A DNA stretch of 64,000 bases from Takakia lepidozioides (GCA_030704615.1 CM060732.1:43815053-43879052); one strand, 5' to 3'. Counted from the first letter of the stretch, positions 22,801 through 34,551 are shown. Numbers and translations are program-made. The notes: generated from the sequence alone by a model not told the origin.

Positions 22801-23527
22801 CCACCTTGTCAGTAAGTTTTAATCATTAAAGCTCTAATTTGTTGTCTCTGCACTCCCTTGTTCATCCCATATATACTCCAGTTGATTGCACAGAGGCTCT
22901 GCTGATGCTATAGTTCTTGTTGTTGTATTGGACCAGACATCTGCGTTTGTACCAGCTGTGCAAAAGTATTCTGGACCTGACCTTCCTGTCCGACGCAAAG
23001 CAGGGGGGAAGAAGACATCCCCCAAAAAGGATTCAGCTTCAGAAAGTCAAGAAGGAGAAGGCAGCAAAGGAAAGACACGCAGGAAAGGCAAGCAATCTAT
23101 AACCAGCGAAGCAGCAGTAGAGGTGGTGAAGCCTGCTACGATTCGCACGCGCCACAAAGCTGATGCAAGTTCTGCTGTGGCCATCCCAGTTGAAAGCATA
23201 CGTCAAGGCAGACCCAAGTCTACAGACAGCACTCCCGAGCAAGCTGCTAAAAACAAGTCTTTACAAAATGTGGGAGCTAGTAACCCTGCTGACATTTCTG
23301 CAGGAAGATTAGGGGATGAAGTGCTTCCTCCAAGAAGAGCATCAAAGCGTCATGGCACTGCTGCAGGTGGAATGACTGGCAGCCAACAGGAGACAAAACA
23401 AGCGAAGGTTTCTCATGGCAGAAAAGCTCCAGCTGCTAATCAGGGAAGCCAGAAAGTGAAACTGACTAGGACCAAAAGTACTGTTGATGCTGTGGAGGTT
23501 CGGTCTTCAAAGAGAAAGCGGTCCTAG
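19857..23527 (+). CDS. FPG1: Formamidopyrimidine-DNA glycosylase (FPG/MutM, plant type), ten exons
   Basis: Exons: 19857-20085, 20335-20386, 20564-20621, 21112-21180, 21465-21590, 21807-21857, 22058-22135, 22228-22327, 22681-22715 and 22937-23527, all GT-AG and in phase, 462 residues. It excises oxidised purines (8-oxoguanine, FapyG) and nicks the abasic site in base-excision repair. The start MPELPEVE supplies the catalytic Pro2 and Glu3; Lys60 in RKGKHLW is the conserved lysine; SFTDKRRFARVR and the helix-two-turn-helix core SFLAGIGNWVADEVLYQ follow. As in Arabidopsis FPG1, the C-terminal zinc finger is replaced by a zincless version (VNGRTSAFVPAVQKY). The last exon adds a basic, disordered tail of about 180 residues rich in Lys, Arg, Ser and Ala, ending SSKRKRS, probably nuclear-targeting and DNA-binding; it is longer than in Arabidopsis. 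Confidence 0.96.
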
Positions 23528-25430
23528 TCTTGAAGGGATCTGTCAGGTAGCAGCTGTCCCCAGATACAAGCAGCTCTGTGCCTGCTCCTGAGAGAATTGT
23601 AGAGACTCTTAACCAGGGAAAAGGGGGGGTAATCGGCTCAGTTACGCTGGCGCTGGACAGGGGGTGAGCCTGAGGACAGCAACGTAAGCAGGGCACACTG
23701 GGCAGCGTCCCACCACTTTTTGGCCATACCTCTCTTTATTTGAGTGTTGTACACAACTACAGCACCATGCCTAGCAGATTATGTTAGATTGGGCTGGAAA
23801 CCACCCCCCTTGGCCGTTGCCTTTCCAGCATATTTAATCCTTTTGACAAGGGTGGGGATTGACCAGCTCATTCACCTATATTGTAGCACTGCTGCCCCTC
23901 CCTTCTGGTGCCATGCATCATGCAATGTACCCTGCCCGTCTTTTGGAATGAAGATTGTCGTGTCTTTCTGTAGGCGTTGTGCATTTTTTTTATAGGAGTA
24001 GGTAATTATGTGCATATGAGGCATGTGAAAGCTATATTTGGAAGTGCAACTTACTTGGAAGGATGGAAGTGGTATCCTGTGTCAGCAGCAACCTGACAGT
24101 GTGAAATATAAACTGACACGACAGCTGGGTGAGTTTCATTTCTAGTTTCATATCAAGAAATCAACAGGGATGCAATGTGTAAATGACTTTTCCTCCTTTT
24201 AGTTCTCCCTTGGCGCCTTCTCATGGATGTTTCATTCATTCTTTTGGAAGAGAGTTGTTGGCAAGCGTTGCTGTTGCTCCAGCACGCATTATGTCTGTGC
24301 CTTCCATGGATCATCTTCGGTGAAGCTCCCTCTCCTTCCTTTGTTTCTCCTTTCTTGCTTGTGGTAGGATGTACTTTGGGGCAGTGTGAGCTGGCTCCTC
24401 TTCCATCCAGCTTTCGTTGCGCCTGACAAGCCTTTGTAGGTTGTTATGGATAGCTGAAGAAGTGACAGCGAGTTTTTCCCCAGCAAAAGAAAGGGTGATG
24501 CTTATGTAAACTGTGTGATGCACAATTCCTCCTGGATCCCAATCATGCTCCATTTGAAATGAAGATGCTCTGGAAACATTTGTTTGAGGGCACTACATAA
24601 TGTGGCCTCTGCAAACAGGAAGTTTGCTTGTCCTTGTGACAAAGGATTTTTTGGAACAGAGGTTCATATTCTACAGCTCTATAGGAAAGTCTACAGCGGC
24701 ATCCCTCGAGTATGGATGCACATGCATTTCTACTCCATGTGCCCTGCGTTTGTTAGGATGACTGGAAACCTTTGTACAGGAATAAATACATGTTTAGTTC
24801 TGAATGATGATCTGTCTATAGCTTTCCATGGATTACACGGAACCTTATATAACTCAAGTAAACTTATGTTCTGGACATGTAGCATTTGCTTCTTCAGAAA
24901 GCAACTTGGGTGTTGAAAAGCAGATCAGTTGCTCAGGAACTCTGAGTCCTAGTCCAATTTGCCCTAACACACACAGCTCTAGTTTGACTCCTCTCCCCAG
25001 CAAACTTTTTGTGTAGCATCGTCAACTGGGCCTGCCTGGTCTATCAAAATCAGAAGTTGGTAGTTCAAAATCCTACACACAATATGATAGAAATAAAGGA
25101 ATTTATTGTGCCACCGAGTAGAGCCTGAATAGACTTGAGAGAGAAAGAGAGAAATTTCAACCAAAAAGAGCAATATTTCAGTCACCTACATGCTGAAGGT
25201 TTGAAGGAAAAACTTAACCCCTAAAAGCCGGACCGACCCAAATTGGGTCGGTTTGGCTTGTCCCTTTATTGCGTTGGTCCTACCAGTTGCAGATGAAGTC
25301 CGATGAAGTCAGACCTTTGAATGAAAAAGAAGCGCCTACAAGTAAGGATTCCAACGCACTAATGTGCGCCCCATACAGTAAAGCAAATCTGCCAAAAATG
25401 ATCACTCCTCAGTTCACATTTCAGTGACAA
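23528..25430. other. 3' flank of FPG and intergenic; no gene seen
   Basis: This should hold the FPG 3' UTR. Around 25035-25080 a tRNA-like stretch (GCCTGCCTGGTC, then GTAGTTCAAAATCC) might be a decayed SINE head. Nothing else could be supported. Confidence 0.35.
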
Positions 25431-27660
25431 CACCCGGCTTTAGAATGAAAGGCAGGGGGCTACTTCAAGCTCAACCCAACTTTTCTAAAGGATCAAGAGG
25501 TTGTTAAAGCTCTGGAAAATGCGTGGACAACTGTTGTTACTCCCTTCCACTCACCCACAGCTCGATTCCTGGCAAAGATGCGTATATTGAGGAACCTCTG
25601 TCAGGATATATCCAGGGAGAAAGCTGAAGAAAGCAATTGCAGGCAGAAAGCTTTGACAAAATGTCTGGAGGTATGCCAGTACCAATTGCAGACGGGAAAT
25701 GAGGGCCCATACACAATGACGTCCTACAGACTTGCCAAAAGGAATCTATCACTTCTGTTGCATGCCAGGGAGAACTTCATGAGTTAATTGGTCACTAAAG
25801 GGCGAAAAAATGACAAAATACTTCTTTACCAAAACAGCACAAAGGAGAACAGCGACTCTGGTACCGGCCTTGCATGATCCTGACACTGGATTGCTGGTCG
25901 AAGACCCCAAAAAGATGGCATCGGTGGCCGCAAGGTTTTTTCAGCATCTCTTCCAAGGGCAGCCCCCCTCAGATCAAAAAGACCATGCTATGGCGACTCT
26001 CATCAGCTAGGTCCCTTTGTGCTCGTGACAGGGAAAAAACAAGCCCGGCATCACCATTTGACATGTAGGAACTGGGAAGGGCAGTGGATTCTATGGCCTC
26101 TCAAAAATCACCAGGCCTAGACGGCCTCCCTATGGAGTTGTTCAAAGTTCTCTGGCAAGCTATAGGAGATGATTTCCTATCAATGGCCAATGACATCCTT
26201 CTAGCCCATGAGAGCCTCCACAGGGCTGAGATGAACAATCAGCCATTGGCGTTCCTGATGCTGGATTTTGAGAAGGCTTTCGACTCCATTGACTGGCCTT
26301 TTCTCCTGAAGGTTTTGGAAAAAACAGGGCTAAGGGGTCATTTCCTGGCATGGGTTCGGATACTGCTTCATTCGGCCTCTAGCAAGGTAATGGTTAATGG
26401 GGTAATCTCCAGATCCTTCCCATTATCCAGATCAGTACGACAAGGTTGTCCACTCGCCCCGTTCCTTTTCTTGATTGCGGCGGATTCACTGGGTCATCTA
26501 TTGGACTCTAGACACGACATCATTGGTCTTCAATTGCCCACCTACAGGCCCGAAATGCTGAAATTATCTATGTATGTAGATGACACGGTGCTCCTACTAG
26601 ACAATACAAGGAAAAACAACATAGACAAAGCGCTACATGCCCTCCATACTTTTTGCATTGGATCAGGCCTAAAAGTGAATTAGGGAAAGTCCATGGGAAT
26701 CCTCTCCTTCCTGCAAGATGGGGCTCCCACAACACATTGTCAATCATGGGGCCAAGACCTTGGTTTAAGGTGGCTACAACCGAGGGAGTCACACACCTTG
26801 CTGGGTCACCAGATGGGCATACATCTTACGCAGCACAACCGAATGAAAGAGGTGCTTTCCAAACTTAAGAGAAGCCTGGCTTTTTGGAGCTCGACAATGC
26901 TTTCTATAGTGGGCAGAGCACTAGTAGCCAATCAAGTTCTGGAAGGCTCGCTATGGTTTTATGCTGCAGTATGGGACCTAGAGGCTGCCCTTCATAAGGA
27001 GATAAGAGCCCTCATTAGAATTTTCATCTGGGGGGCCACCCCCACTACGCCATTGAGACGGGCACTAGTCTCATGGGACCAGCTGTGCCAAAAGAAAAAG
27101 CGGGGAGGCTTGGGAATTTTGGACATGCAGCTCAGATCAAAGCACTAATGGCAAAATGGATACCGAGGGCAATAAAACACAGGAGTACTCCCTGGAGCAA
27201 ACTCATTCAGCCTTATTTGATGGGGTCTATCCCCGCATCTTCTCCCCTCTGGGCTCATTCTCTCAAGTGGATTGTCCAAGGTAGAAATGCAGGAATTAAG
27301 CTAGGTTCCAGACCATGGCAAACAATTTGGAAAGCATGGCATGCCCTGAGGGGCAATCTCACGCAAAGAATGTCTGCCGCTATACAAGAATGCTTCCGCC
27401 AGTCACTGTTCATCAACTTCAACATGGACTCTACCCCTCTGCTGAAACATACCCCGGCCTGGGCTTTTTTGGAAGGGAAAGGCTTCACCCACATCGCCTA
27501 TATTAGAGAGCAGGACCAGTTCTTGACGGAGGAGCAAGTCTCTACATCCCTGGGTGGAAGAAGGTCTAGAGCTTGGAACACTGTCCTGTCAAATATCCCA
27601 CAATACATGATGCCCATCCTTGATGGGGGGTGCTATTCTGTGAGCCCGGAGGTGTGAGCC
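25431..27660 (+). pseudogene. L1-like LINE (non-LTR retrotransposon) ORF2 fragment
   Basis: The segment opens with the post-endonuclease linker (YFKLNPTFLKDQ, then SYRLAKRNLSLLLHARE) in broken frames. The RT part (26084-26683) has KSPGLDGLPMELFK, FLMLDFEKAFDSIDW, VRQGCPLAPFLFLIAADSL and the catalytic box MYVDDTVLLLDN. The thumb and C-terminal part continue in other frames to about 27657, with FIWGATPTTPLRRALVSWD and KKRGGLGILD. No endonuclease domain is present, RT motifs between KSPGLDG and the LDFEKAFD palm are deleted, and there are several stops and frameshifts. It is a dead, 5'-truncated copy. The YVDD box in place of the commoner FADD/YADD is a lineage mark. Confidence 0.9.
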
Positions 27661-28303
27661 TGTGAGCCCAGGAAACCGTGAGCCCAGCACAGGCTCACGC
27701 CACGTCAGCATGCATACAGGGCCTATTTCCGCGGGTGTCACCTATTACCGCAGGTTGATCAGCCATTTCCCGGACCATCATTTCTATACATTGCATCCAT
27801 CTAGGCGTTATCAACATACCAAGCCCCCTGCATTGGAATGTGGGTACGTCGTGAGGAGGTGCACACTGACATCATCCAAAGCGGATTCCTGCGAAATCTT
27901 TCCTTACTCACCACCCTTGCGAACATGCCAGGTATGTGCGAGAGCATCATGGATGCTCACCAGATTTGAGAATGCCTGAACGTTCTTTGATCACGTGGAC
28001 TTCACCGTGATGGATTTACCAATAGCAGGAATGGTTTGGAGACCAACGAGCAAATGATGCGAGAATGCTCTACACGAACCAAAGTCATTTGTTTGTTTTT
28101 GCAATGCACTCAAGCCTGTGAGGTCCGCAAAACACTAAATAGATTGAAAGAACAATCCGGGCAGTCCATGCAACCCCCATCTCCAACAATAGTTTGTTCC
28201 CATGAATTTGCATCCCACGCACACATTGCAAACAGGACAACAAGGACACACAACCATCCCATTTCAAATTTGGCCCCGAATAAAAGCAAAAGAAAACTTC
28301 ATA
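27661..28303. other. Intergenic; palindromic GTGAGCC stretch after the LINE
   Basis: Immediately after the LINE, 27640-27700 has GTGAGCC repeated four times and its complement GGCTCAC. No gene was recognised. Confidence 0.4.
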
Positions 28304-29028
28304 TCAAGTGTCACAGTCATCAGAATCTGTCTCGACCTCCTGTGCTATGTCATCCACAAAGATTCTGGCCCCAACACCACGTCTTCTACCACGGTCGTCG
28401 ATGGGTGGACTGCGAGTGCCATGAACGGACATGCTTGCTGCGAGTGCCTCCGCATAGACAGGTAGCACGTAAGACCGAGGAGGACTTGAAAGAAGTCCAA
28501 ATAGGTGTGATAGCCCTGGAGGGTAAGTGGAAGCACACGGACTCCTGCACAAGTCGACAAAAACTCATTTTGAACACAATGATGCAATGCACAAGTCCAA
28601 CGAAGAGGATGTCTCCCATGTGCACTTTGCCTCAAGAACAGTGATTCTGGATATTGAAACAACAATGCAAACATCCACAGGTTGAACTTACTCACAGGCA
28701 AAGTCGGAGTCCAGCTCCTTGTCGGAAGTCTCCCCTATATCAATATCACCGGGAAGGGGTTTCAGAAGGACTTGAGAAGTGTGTCCACCCAAACCCATCG
28801 GAAGGTTCTTGTAAATCTCGGCATCCCCTTCAATCCCAAAAAGATGTCGCGCACTGGCCTTGCAAGCGTGGTACAAAGCACCTGCAGTGGAATAGAATGA
28901 AGGAAACAGACATTGAAGACACATTTGGAACGGTGGGAAGTGCTGAAAGTGCAAGCTCAAACAAACCTCATGAAATGTGAATGTTGAAGAGACGAACCTG
29001 TGCCCATTGACAAATCTTGTGGTTTTTG
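28304..29028 (-). CDS. Unrecognised gene, 3' part with three spliced exons
   Basis: Exons 28998-29028, 28696-28881 and 28304-28515 join in phase with standard sites (the donor at 28695 reads GTGAGTAAG), giving about 142 C-terminal residues. The middle exon reads LYHACKASARHLFGIEGDAE, then NLPMGLGGHTSQVLLKPLPG and DIDIGETSD; the last has SYVLPVYAEALAASMSVHG and an acidic end, QEVETDSDDCDT. The amino-acid mix and phase-consistent splicing suggest real coding exons, but I do not recognise the family. Upstream exons were not found; tandem repeats start 0.6 kb upstream at 29.64 kb. It could belong to a longer gene reaching beyond the repeats. Confidence 0.5.
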
Positions 29029-29639
29029 CTTGAGAATGAGAGAAACCAGGTTGTTATGCAAGGAGCACCGTGGAGCTCTTGGTTGTTAGAAGCGGAGACG
29101 ATGTGGGTTACGAGGTGCTAGACCTTGGCATTCGATTTTCAGCTCAGAGATGAAAGCACCATACTGCAGGTAATTCCAGAGCACCTTGATGGTTTCAAAT
29201 TGTGTACATGCATGAGCAAGCACGATTGGGAAGAGGACCAGTCAAGAGTAGGTTATAGTGGCTTTGGTGGCAAAGCTGAGAACTGGACTTGGGAATGCGA
29301 GCTTTCATTGTGTGAAGGATTGCAAGACCAAGCGAAAGGGCTGATTTGGCTTGGGGCAAATCAGTGCACTTTGTGGAGTATGTTGAGAGTGGGTTTCAAT
29401 CTCGAGCTTCAGCATTGAGAGGGCTCTTGTCATGGCAAGAGCAGGGCTGGAACAGGAGCTATGAGGTGCGGCAAGGCCATGGAATGTGCACCTAGGGTTT
29501 CAGAGCTTGGAAGAAGAGCTCTTGCACCACAAGAGGAGTGTCTTGTGGTTGGAAATGTAAGCCTTAGGGTTTCAGGAGCTTGGCAAAGGCTGTGGAGTGC
29601 TTAGTCTTGTCTTAGAGAGCATCAAGGAGCCAAGGAGCC

Positions 29640-30090
29640 AAGATAGGGGGCTGATACCTCTTGTATGAAGAGGTTGCATGTGTAGAGCATGTATTCAGCT
29701 CAAGCTTGGAGGGCAAGCAAGGAAGAGGGAAGGGCTGACTTCCCTTATGTGAGGGCAATGCATGTGTGGAGCATGTTTTCAGCCTGTTGAAGGCTTGTAC
29801 TTTCAGGTTTGGGAGTGCAAGAAAAGAAAGAAGGGGCTGGTTTCCCTGTAGGGCATGTGTGGAGCATGCTTCCAGCCCGCTGAAGCTTGTATTTTCAGGT
29901 TGGTGGGTGCAAGAAAGGAAGCAAAGGGGCTGATTCTCTTGTGGTGAGAGTGGGGCATGTGTGGAGCATGCCTTTAGTCCATTGGGCTTTTGTTTTCAAG
30001 CTGTAGAGAACTAGAAGAGAAGATAAGGGGCTCTTATGTGACAGTTCGACACTTGTAGAACGTGTTCTTAGTTGGGGTTTCAACCACAAG
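29640..30090 (+). repeat. Diverged ~95-bp tandem repeat, about five units
   Basis: Units begin with AGGGGCTGAT-like words near 29647, 29732, 29831, 29925 and 30028 (spacing 85-103). Each carries GCATGTGTGGAGCATG, then CAGCC and TTGTATTTTCAGG-like words. Units are diverged and have no coding signal. Confidence 0.65.
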
Positions 30091-30477
30091 CCTAGATAGA
30101 GCATGGCTCTTGAAGTGGCAGATGTAGGGGGCTGGAATAGGCTCTAAAACAGATGTTATGGCCAAGGAAAACATTTGAATGAGTGCTCACAAGGGCTGGA
30201 AACCAGCAAGGCTTGGCTGTTTGCCATTGAGTTTGGTGGCGTGTTTGGGGAGTCTAAGTGAGAAAGAATGCTTGGTTTGTGGCAACCATCTTCCTCATGG
30301 CTTAGGGCTACTATTGGTGGTGTGTGGGAGCCAAAAGAGCAAGAATACCTTGCTGATTTCTTCACAGCCACCATAGCTCGGTGCAAAGAAGCCTAGAGTC
30401 CAAGAGACACAAACCCTAGCGTGGCGTGGCTAAACCCCTTGGAGAAATGGCTAAACTGCCATGAGTGGCCATGGATG

Positions 30478-31490
30478 GGCTGTGAGGGGCTGTGGCGGGC
30501 TGTGACAGGCTGTGCCCAGTGGCCTGTGGGGCTGTGACGGGCTGTGACAGGCTGTGCCCAGTGGCCTGTGGGGCTGTGAGGGGCTGTGACAGGCTGTGCC
30601 CTGTGGCCTATGGGGCTGTGACGGGCTGTGGCGGGCTGTGACAGGTTGTGCTCAGTGGCCTGTGGGGCTGTGAGGGGCTGTGAGGGGCTGTGACAGGCTG
30701 TGCCCTGTGGCCTGTGGGGCTGTGACGGGCTATGAGGGGCTGTGACAGGCTGTGATGGGCTGTGGCGGGCTGTGACAGGCTGTGTCCTGTGGCCTGTGGG
30801 GCTGTGATGGGCTGTGACAGGCTGTGGTGGGCTGTGCCCTGTGGCCTGTGGGGCTGTGACGGGCTGTGACACGCTGTGATGGGCTGTGAGGGGCTGTGAC
30901 AGGCTGTGCCCTATGGCCTGTGGGGCTGTGACGGGCTGTGAGGGGCTATGGCCTTTGGGGCTGTGACCCCTGTGACCTGTGTAGGGCTGTGACAGGCTGT
31001 GCTATGTGGCCTGTGGGGCTGTGACGGGTTGTGAGGGGCTGTGACAGGTTGTGGCGGGCTGGGACAGGCTGTGCCCTGTGGCCTATGGGGCTGTGATGGG
31101 CTGTGAGGGGCTGTGGCCTTTGAGGCTGTGACCCCTGTGACCTGTATAGGGTTGTGACAGGCTGTGCCATGTGGCCCGTGGGGCTATGAGGGGCTGTGAG
31201 GGGCTGTGACAGCCTGTGGCGGGCTGGGACAGGCTGTGCCCTGTGGCCTGTGGGGCTGTGACGGGCTGTGAGGGGCTGTGGCCTTTGGGGCTGTGACCCT
31301 GTGACCTTTGTAGGGCTGTGACAGGCTGTGCCTGTGGCCTTTGGGGTTGTGATGGGCTGTGACAGGCTGTGACATGTGGCCTTTGGGGCTGTGACGGGCT
31401 GTGACAGGCTGCGGCCTGTGGGGTTGTGACCCTGTGACCTGTGTAGGGCTGTGACAGGCTGTGGCCTATGTGGGGCTGTGACGGCTGTGA
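30478..31490 (+). repeat. G-rich minisatellite with 165-bp higher-order period
   Basis: About 1 kb is built from 8-10 base words such as GGGCTGTGA, CAGGCTGTG and GGCCTGTGG. A higher-order unit starting GGCCTTTGGGGCTGTGACCC begins at 30950, 31115 and 31280, exactly 165 bases apart. The strand is strongly G-rich over C. Because the words contain no stop codons on the minus strand, long SQPVTAP-type ORFs appear there; I treat them as artefacts. Confidence 0.88.
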
Positions 31491-32217
31491 CCAGTGAGTT
31501 GTGTGGGCCTGTGCTGGTTTGTGGTGGCCCGTGTTGACCTGTGGACGGCCTGTGCTGACTCGTGGAGGCACTTGTGGATTGCCTAAGGACTGGCATGTGC
31601 CGAATTTTGAAGCTCGTGGAGGGCGGTTTGAGGAGTATCTTCATGATATTCCATGGTCATGCAAGTGAGGGAAGAGAGGAGAGGAAGAGTGTTGGGATGA
31701 GGGCATGCTGGGGTTAGGCATTGCTTTACCTTCTCTTCCTCGTAGTTTCCACCCTCTCATTAGGCCAAGACCTTTCCGTAGGTGGAGGCAAGAGTCAGTC
31801 CGGATTTGGGCTGGGGTGTCCTTGCAGGAGCAACACCGTGGAGTTGTTTTTGGTGTGGGGGAGTTGTCGTTCTGATTTCTTGTGTTTGGATCCCCTCCAT
31901 ACCTGCATGCTTGACTGTGCGCCATGCTAGTTTTGTGTGGGCGCTTGTTTTTATAGGTGATTGGTCCGGATTTGATCACCGGCCAGTCCTAGAGCATGTT
32001 GTTGATGGTGAGGCTGGGGTGATAACCAGCCAGACCATCATTGTTTCTCCTATGGTGAGGTTGGAGGTGATGACCAGCCAACCATAGGAGTGCTTGCGGT
32101 GGATGCAGGTACAGGTGTAGGCTATGTTAGGAACTTAGTATTCCAAACCATAAGCCGCAACAGGTTCTCTACCCGGTTACCTTGTGGAGAGGGGGTTAGA
32201 GACATGTTCATGACCGG
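31491..32217. other. 5' flank of gypsy copy 2; no LTR found
   Basis: No sequence like the LTR at 38065-38573 occurs here, nor a convincing primer-binding site. Phrases such as GATGACCAGCCA repeat near 32020 and 32065. The untranslated leader of the element may lie here. Confidence 0.4.
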
Positions 32218-33312
32218 TTGAGTGTCAACACGGACGTGCCACTAGTTGCTGGGGACAGTGCTGGTTCGAGCATTAGTGATACTAGTGGGTACACGAGACG
32301 AGGTGTGCGGTTTAGGCCACCTTCACCTCCTGTGTCTTCTACAGAAGGTTCTGATTTGGATTGTGAATCAGGAGGACTCATACCGGCGGTGCAAGTTGTT
32401 TCCTTGCCATTGTTGTGGGACACAATGGAGGAGATGTATGGAGCTACCAAGGGGCCACGAAGGTACTCTGGGGCGGTGGGCACGATTGAGTTGGATGATT
32501 TTATCCAAGAGTTTGATAGTTGGTGTGATTTGCAGCAAATGCGCAATCCACAACTATGTACGCCTTTCATGGCATGGAAGGGGCTGTTTCAGCACCTTGA
32601 GGGGCCGCCTATGGATGATTACCATGAGTTCAGGCGGGGGCATGAGGTTGAGATCGATTTTGCTGGCAGAGCGGATAGAGCTCAACATGGTGGAGGAACG
32701 AGTGGTCATGGTGGGATTTGCTAAGGAGACACCACAGGGTAGTAGTGCTCCTAGCCAATCACTACCTCAACGTGCTCAAGGCAACAAGGGGGCTCATGTG
32801 AAGTTCAGGGAAGGGAAGAGAGGACCTCAGATGCAGGGGTCTCTCCCTTCATTTGCTGGCCAACAACGGGCGGATGTGGTGTGCTGGACATGTGGAGGAC
32901 CCCATGTCAAGAAGGATTGCCCAGAGGGAGGCAAAGGCCGACACATGCACAGCCTGCACAGTTGCAGTGTGGGCATTGTGGCAAGCACGGGCATGGAGAG
33001 GCCCAGTGTTATGGTTTGCATCCCGAGTTGCGCCCAGGCCAGTTCCAAGGGAACAATGGTGGCCGGGGGCGAGGGGAAGCAGCCCAAAGAGGACGAGATG
33101 GCCAGGTACGGGGTGTAGGCCAAGGGCAAGCTCAACATGGCCAAGGACGCGGAGGTCAGGGTGTTGACCAAGGCATGGCCAACCGGCTTCAGCAGCTAGA
33201 GCAGAGGCTTGCTGCCATGGCTACAGCTCAGGTGGTACCGGCTCCAAGGCCGGATGGTCCACCTCCTGCTCCTGAGGGAGGAGATATGGAAGGCATGGGA
33301 TTCATGTGCTGA
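32218..33312 (+). pseudogene. gag: Gypsy gag with two CCHC zinc knuckles, frameshifted
   Basis: The N-terminal part (32218-32724) includes YSGAVGTIELDDFIQEFDSW and a capsid-like segment. The nucleocapsid part has one knuckle at 32882-32920 (CWTCGGPHVKKDC, spacing C2C3H4C) and a second at 32968-33009 (CGHCGKHGHGEAQC, spacing C2C4H4C). The two knuckles lie in different frames, so at least one frameshift separates them. A Gly/Gln-rich basic stretch follows. Gag would package the element's RNA in cytoplasmic particles. Confidence 0.75.
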
Positions 33313-33327
33313 GCAGCACTACCACTA

Positions 33328-34551
33328 GTGCAGGTGGAGTCTGCTGCAGCCGTGACTCAAGGAGTAGCACAAGTTCCTGAGCCACGAGATGCAGAGGTGG
33401 AGTTGGATCCACAGCGTGGGGAGGCAAGCTGTCAGGCTAGGCTTCCTCAGTCATTCACATTGACGGAGACAGTGTTGACGCCATCCATGGCACCTAGTTC
33501 TTGCCCAACTGTTACCGAGGCGGAGGTTATTATGCCATTGGGGAGAGCTACACGGGTAGCACCACTACCTAGTGTTGCCAAGGCTACGACAGCTAGTGTG
33601 CTGCTGGGAGCGGCCACATCTGTGTGTCAGGCTCCATTGTTCTCGGCTACCATGATTGCGACGCCGGGGGTAAGACCAGCTGAGGTGTTCAGGCTGGCAG
33701 CTACACTTTGTGAGAGTGGGGAGGTTACTTCATCTTCTGCGGAGATAGTGGGAGGTGTAGTGCCGGAGGGATCCTCGGATTTGAGGGTCAAGACTGCCAC
33801 GGCGGTGCCATGGCAAGCTGCAACTGCCAGGTTGATGGAGCTTCCGGCTAGGCCAGCCATTGAGCGCGCCATGGTGACACCTGGAGTTGTCATGTTAGAC
33901 AACCAAGATGACATTTTCTGTTTGAGTGGACCGGCAGGCAAGAGGTACCGGCCACTGCGGGTTTTGTTGGACTCAGGAGCTCAGCCATTGATACTGGGCA
34001 GATCTGCTATTGCAGGCTTGGGCCTCACGGAGGCGGATATGGAGTCTTGTCATTTCCAGATACAGACGTCTCTGGGAGGATCGGAGCAGGCTCGGGGCAT
34101 GACACGGCGTGAGTTGGCTATCAGACTACGGCCGGATCACCCTACAGATGGCTCAGTGATGCGAGCCAAGACCATTGTGACAGACGCGGTCTCGTACGAT
34201 ATCCTGGTTGGTGGGGCAATGTTGTACCCCATGGGCTTCACCCTGGATTTTTGGGAGGAGTCAGCTTCCTATAGGCCTGCATGGCAGTCAGGGAAGGGCC
34301 GGCGTGTGCAGCTCCGTGTGACGTTCATAGGAGAAGTTGCGGTTGCCCAGCGAGGCAAGATGCCGACACTAGCAGCATTCACAACGGCAGTGAGTTGGCC
34401 TGGAGAGTTGTTTGAGGGCAACGCTCATTTAGAGGATGTGCCACCTCTGGGAGAGCAGGATGACATGTATGGTATGGCGGAGTTGCCTACCATGGTTGCT
34501 CAGACTCTATTGTGGGGCACGAGTAAGGATTTGCAGCGGGATGTTGATTGA
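33328..34551 (+). CDS. Gypsy pol N-terminal ORF with retropepsin-like aspartic protease
   Basis: An open frame of 407 codons. After about 190 low-complexity, Ala/Thr/Val-rich residues comes KRYRPLRVLLDSGAQPLILG, with the D-S-G active-site triad of retroviral-type proteases starting near 33961, then a second strand SYDILVGGAMLYPMGFTLDF as in gypsy proteases. It would cleave Gag-Pol. The methyltransferase frame begins four bases after its stop. Confidence 0.75.
   Translation: MQVESAAAVTQGVAQVPEPRDAEVELDPQRGEASCQARLPQSFTLTETVLTPSMAPSSCPTVTEAEVIMPLGRATRVAPLPSVAKATTASVLLGAATSVCQAPLFSATMIATPGVRPAEVFRLAATLCESGEVTSSSAEIVGGVVPEGSSDLRVKTATAVPWQAATARLMELPARPAIERAMVTPGVVMLDNQDDIFCLSGPAGKRYRPLRVLLDSGAQPLILGRSAIAGLGLTEADMESCHFQIQTSLGGSEQARGMTRRELAIRLRPDHPTDGSVMRAKTIVTDAVSYDILVGGAMLYPMGFTLDFWEESASYRPAWQSGKGRRVQLRVTFIGEVAVAQRGKMPTLAAFTTAVSWPGELFEGNAHLEDVPPLGEQDDMYGMAELPTMVAQTLLWGTSKDLQRDVD

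Noticed and set aside
28036-28644. 202-codon plus-strand ORF
   Set aside because: It lies antisense to the phase-consistent minus-strand exons at 28304-28515 and has low-complexity composition without a domain.
30393-31644. Long minus-strand ORFs (159 and 232 codons) rich in SQPVTAP repeats
   Set aside because: They exist in more than one frame because the minisatellite words contain no stop codons on that strand. No start context, splice sites or non-repeat domain support a protein.
32246-33118. 290-codon ORF overlapping gag
   Set aside because: Only its central part (first zinc knuckle) matches gag; it is the shifted frame of a frameshifted gag gene, not a separate gene.
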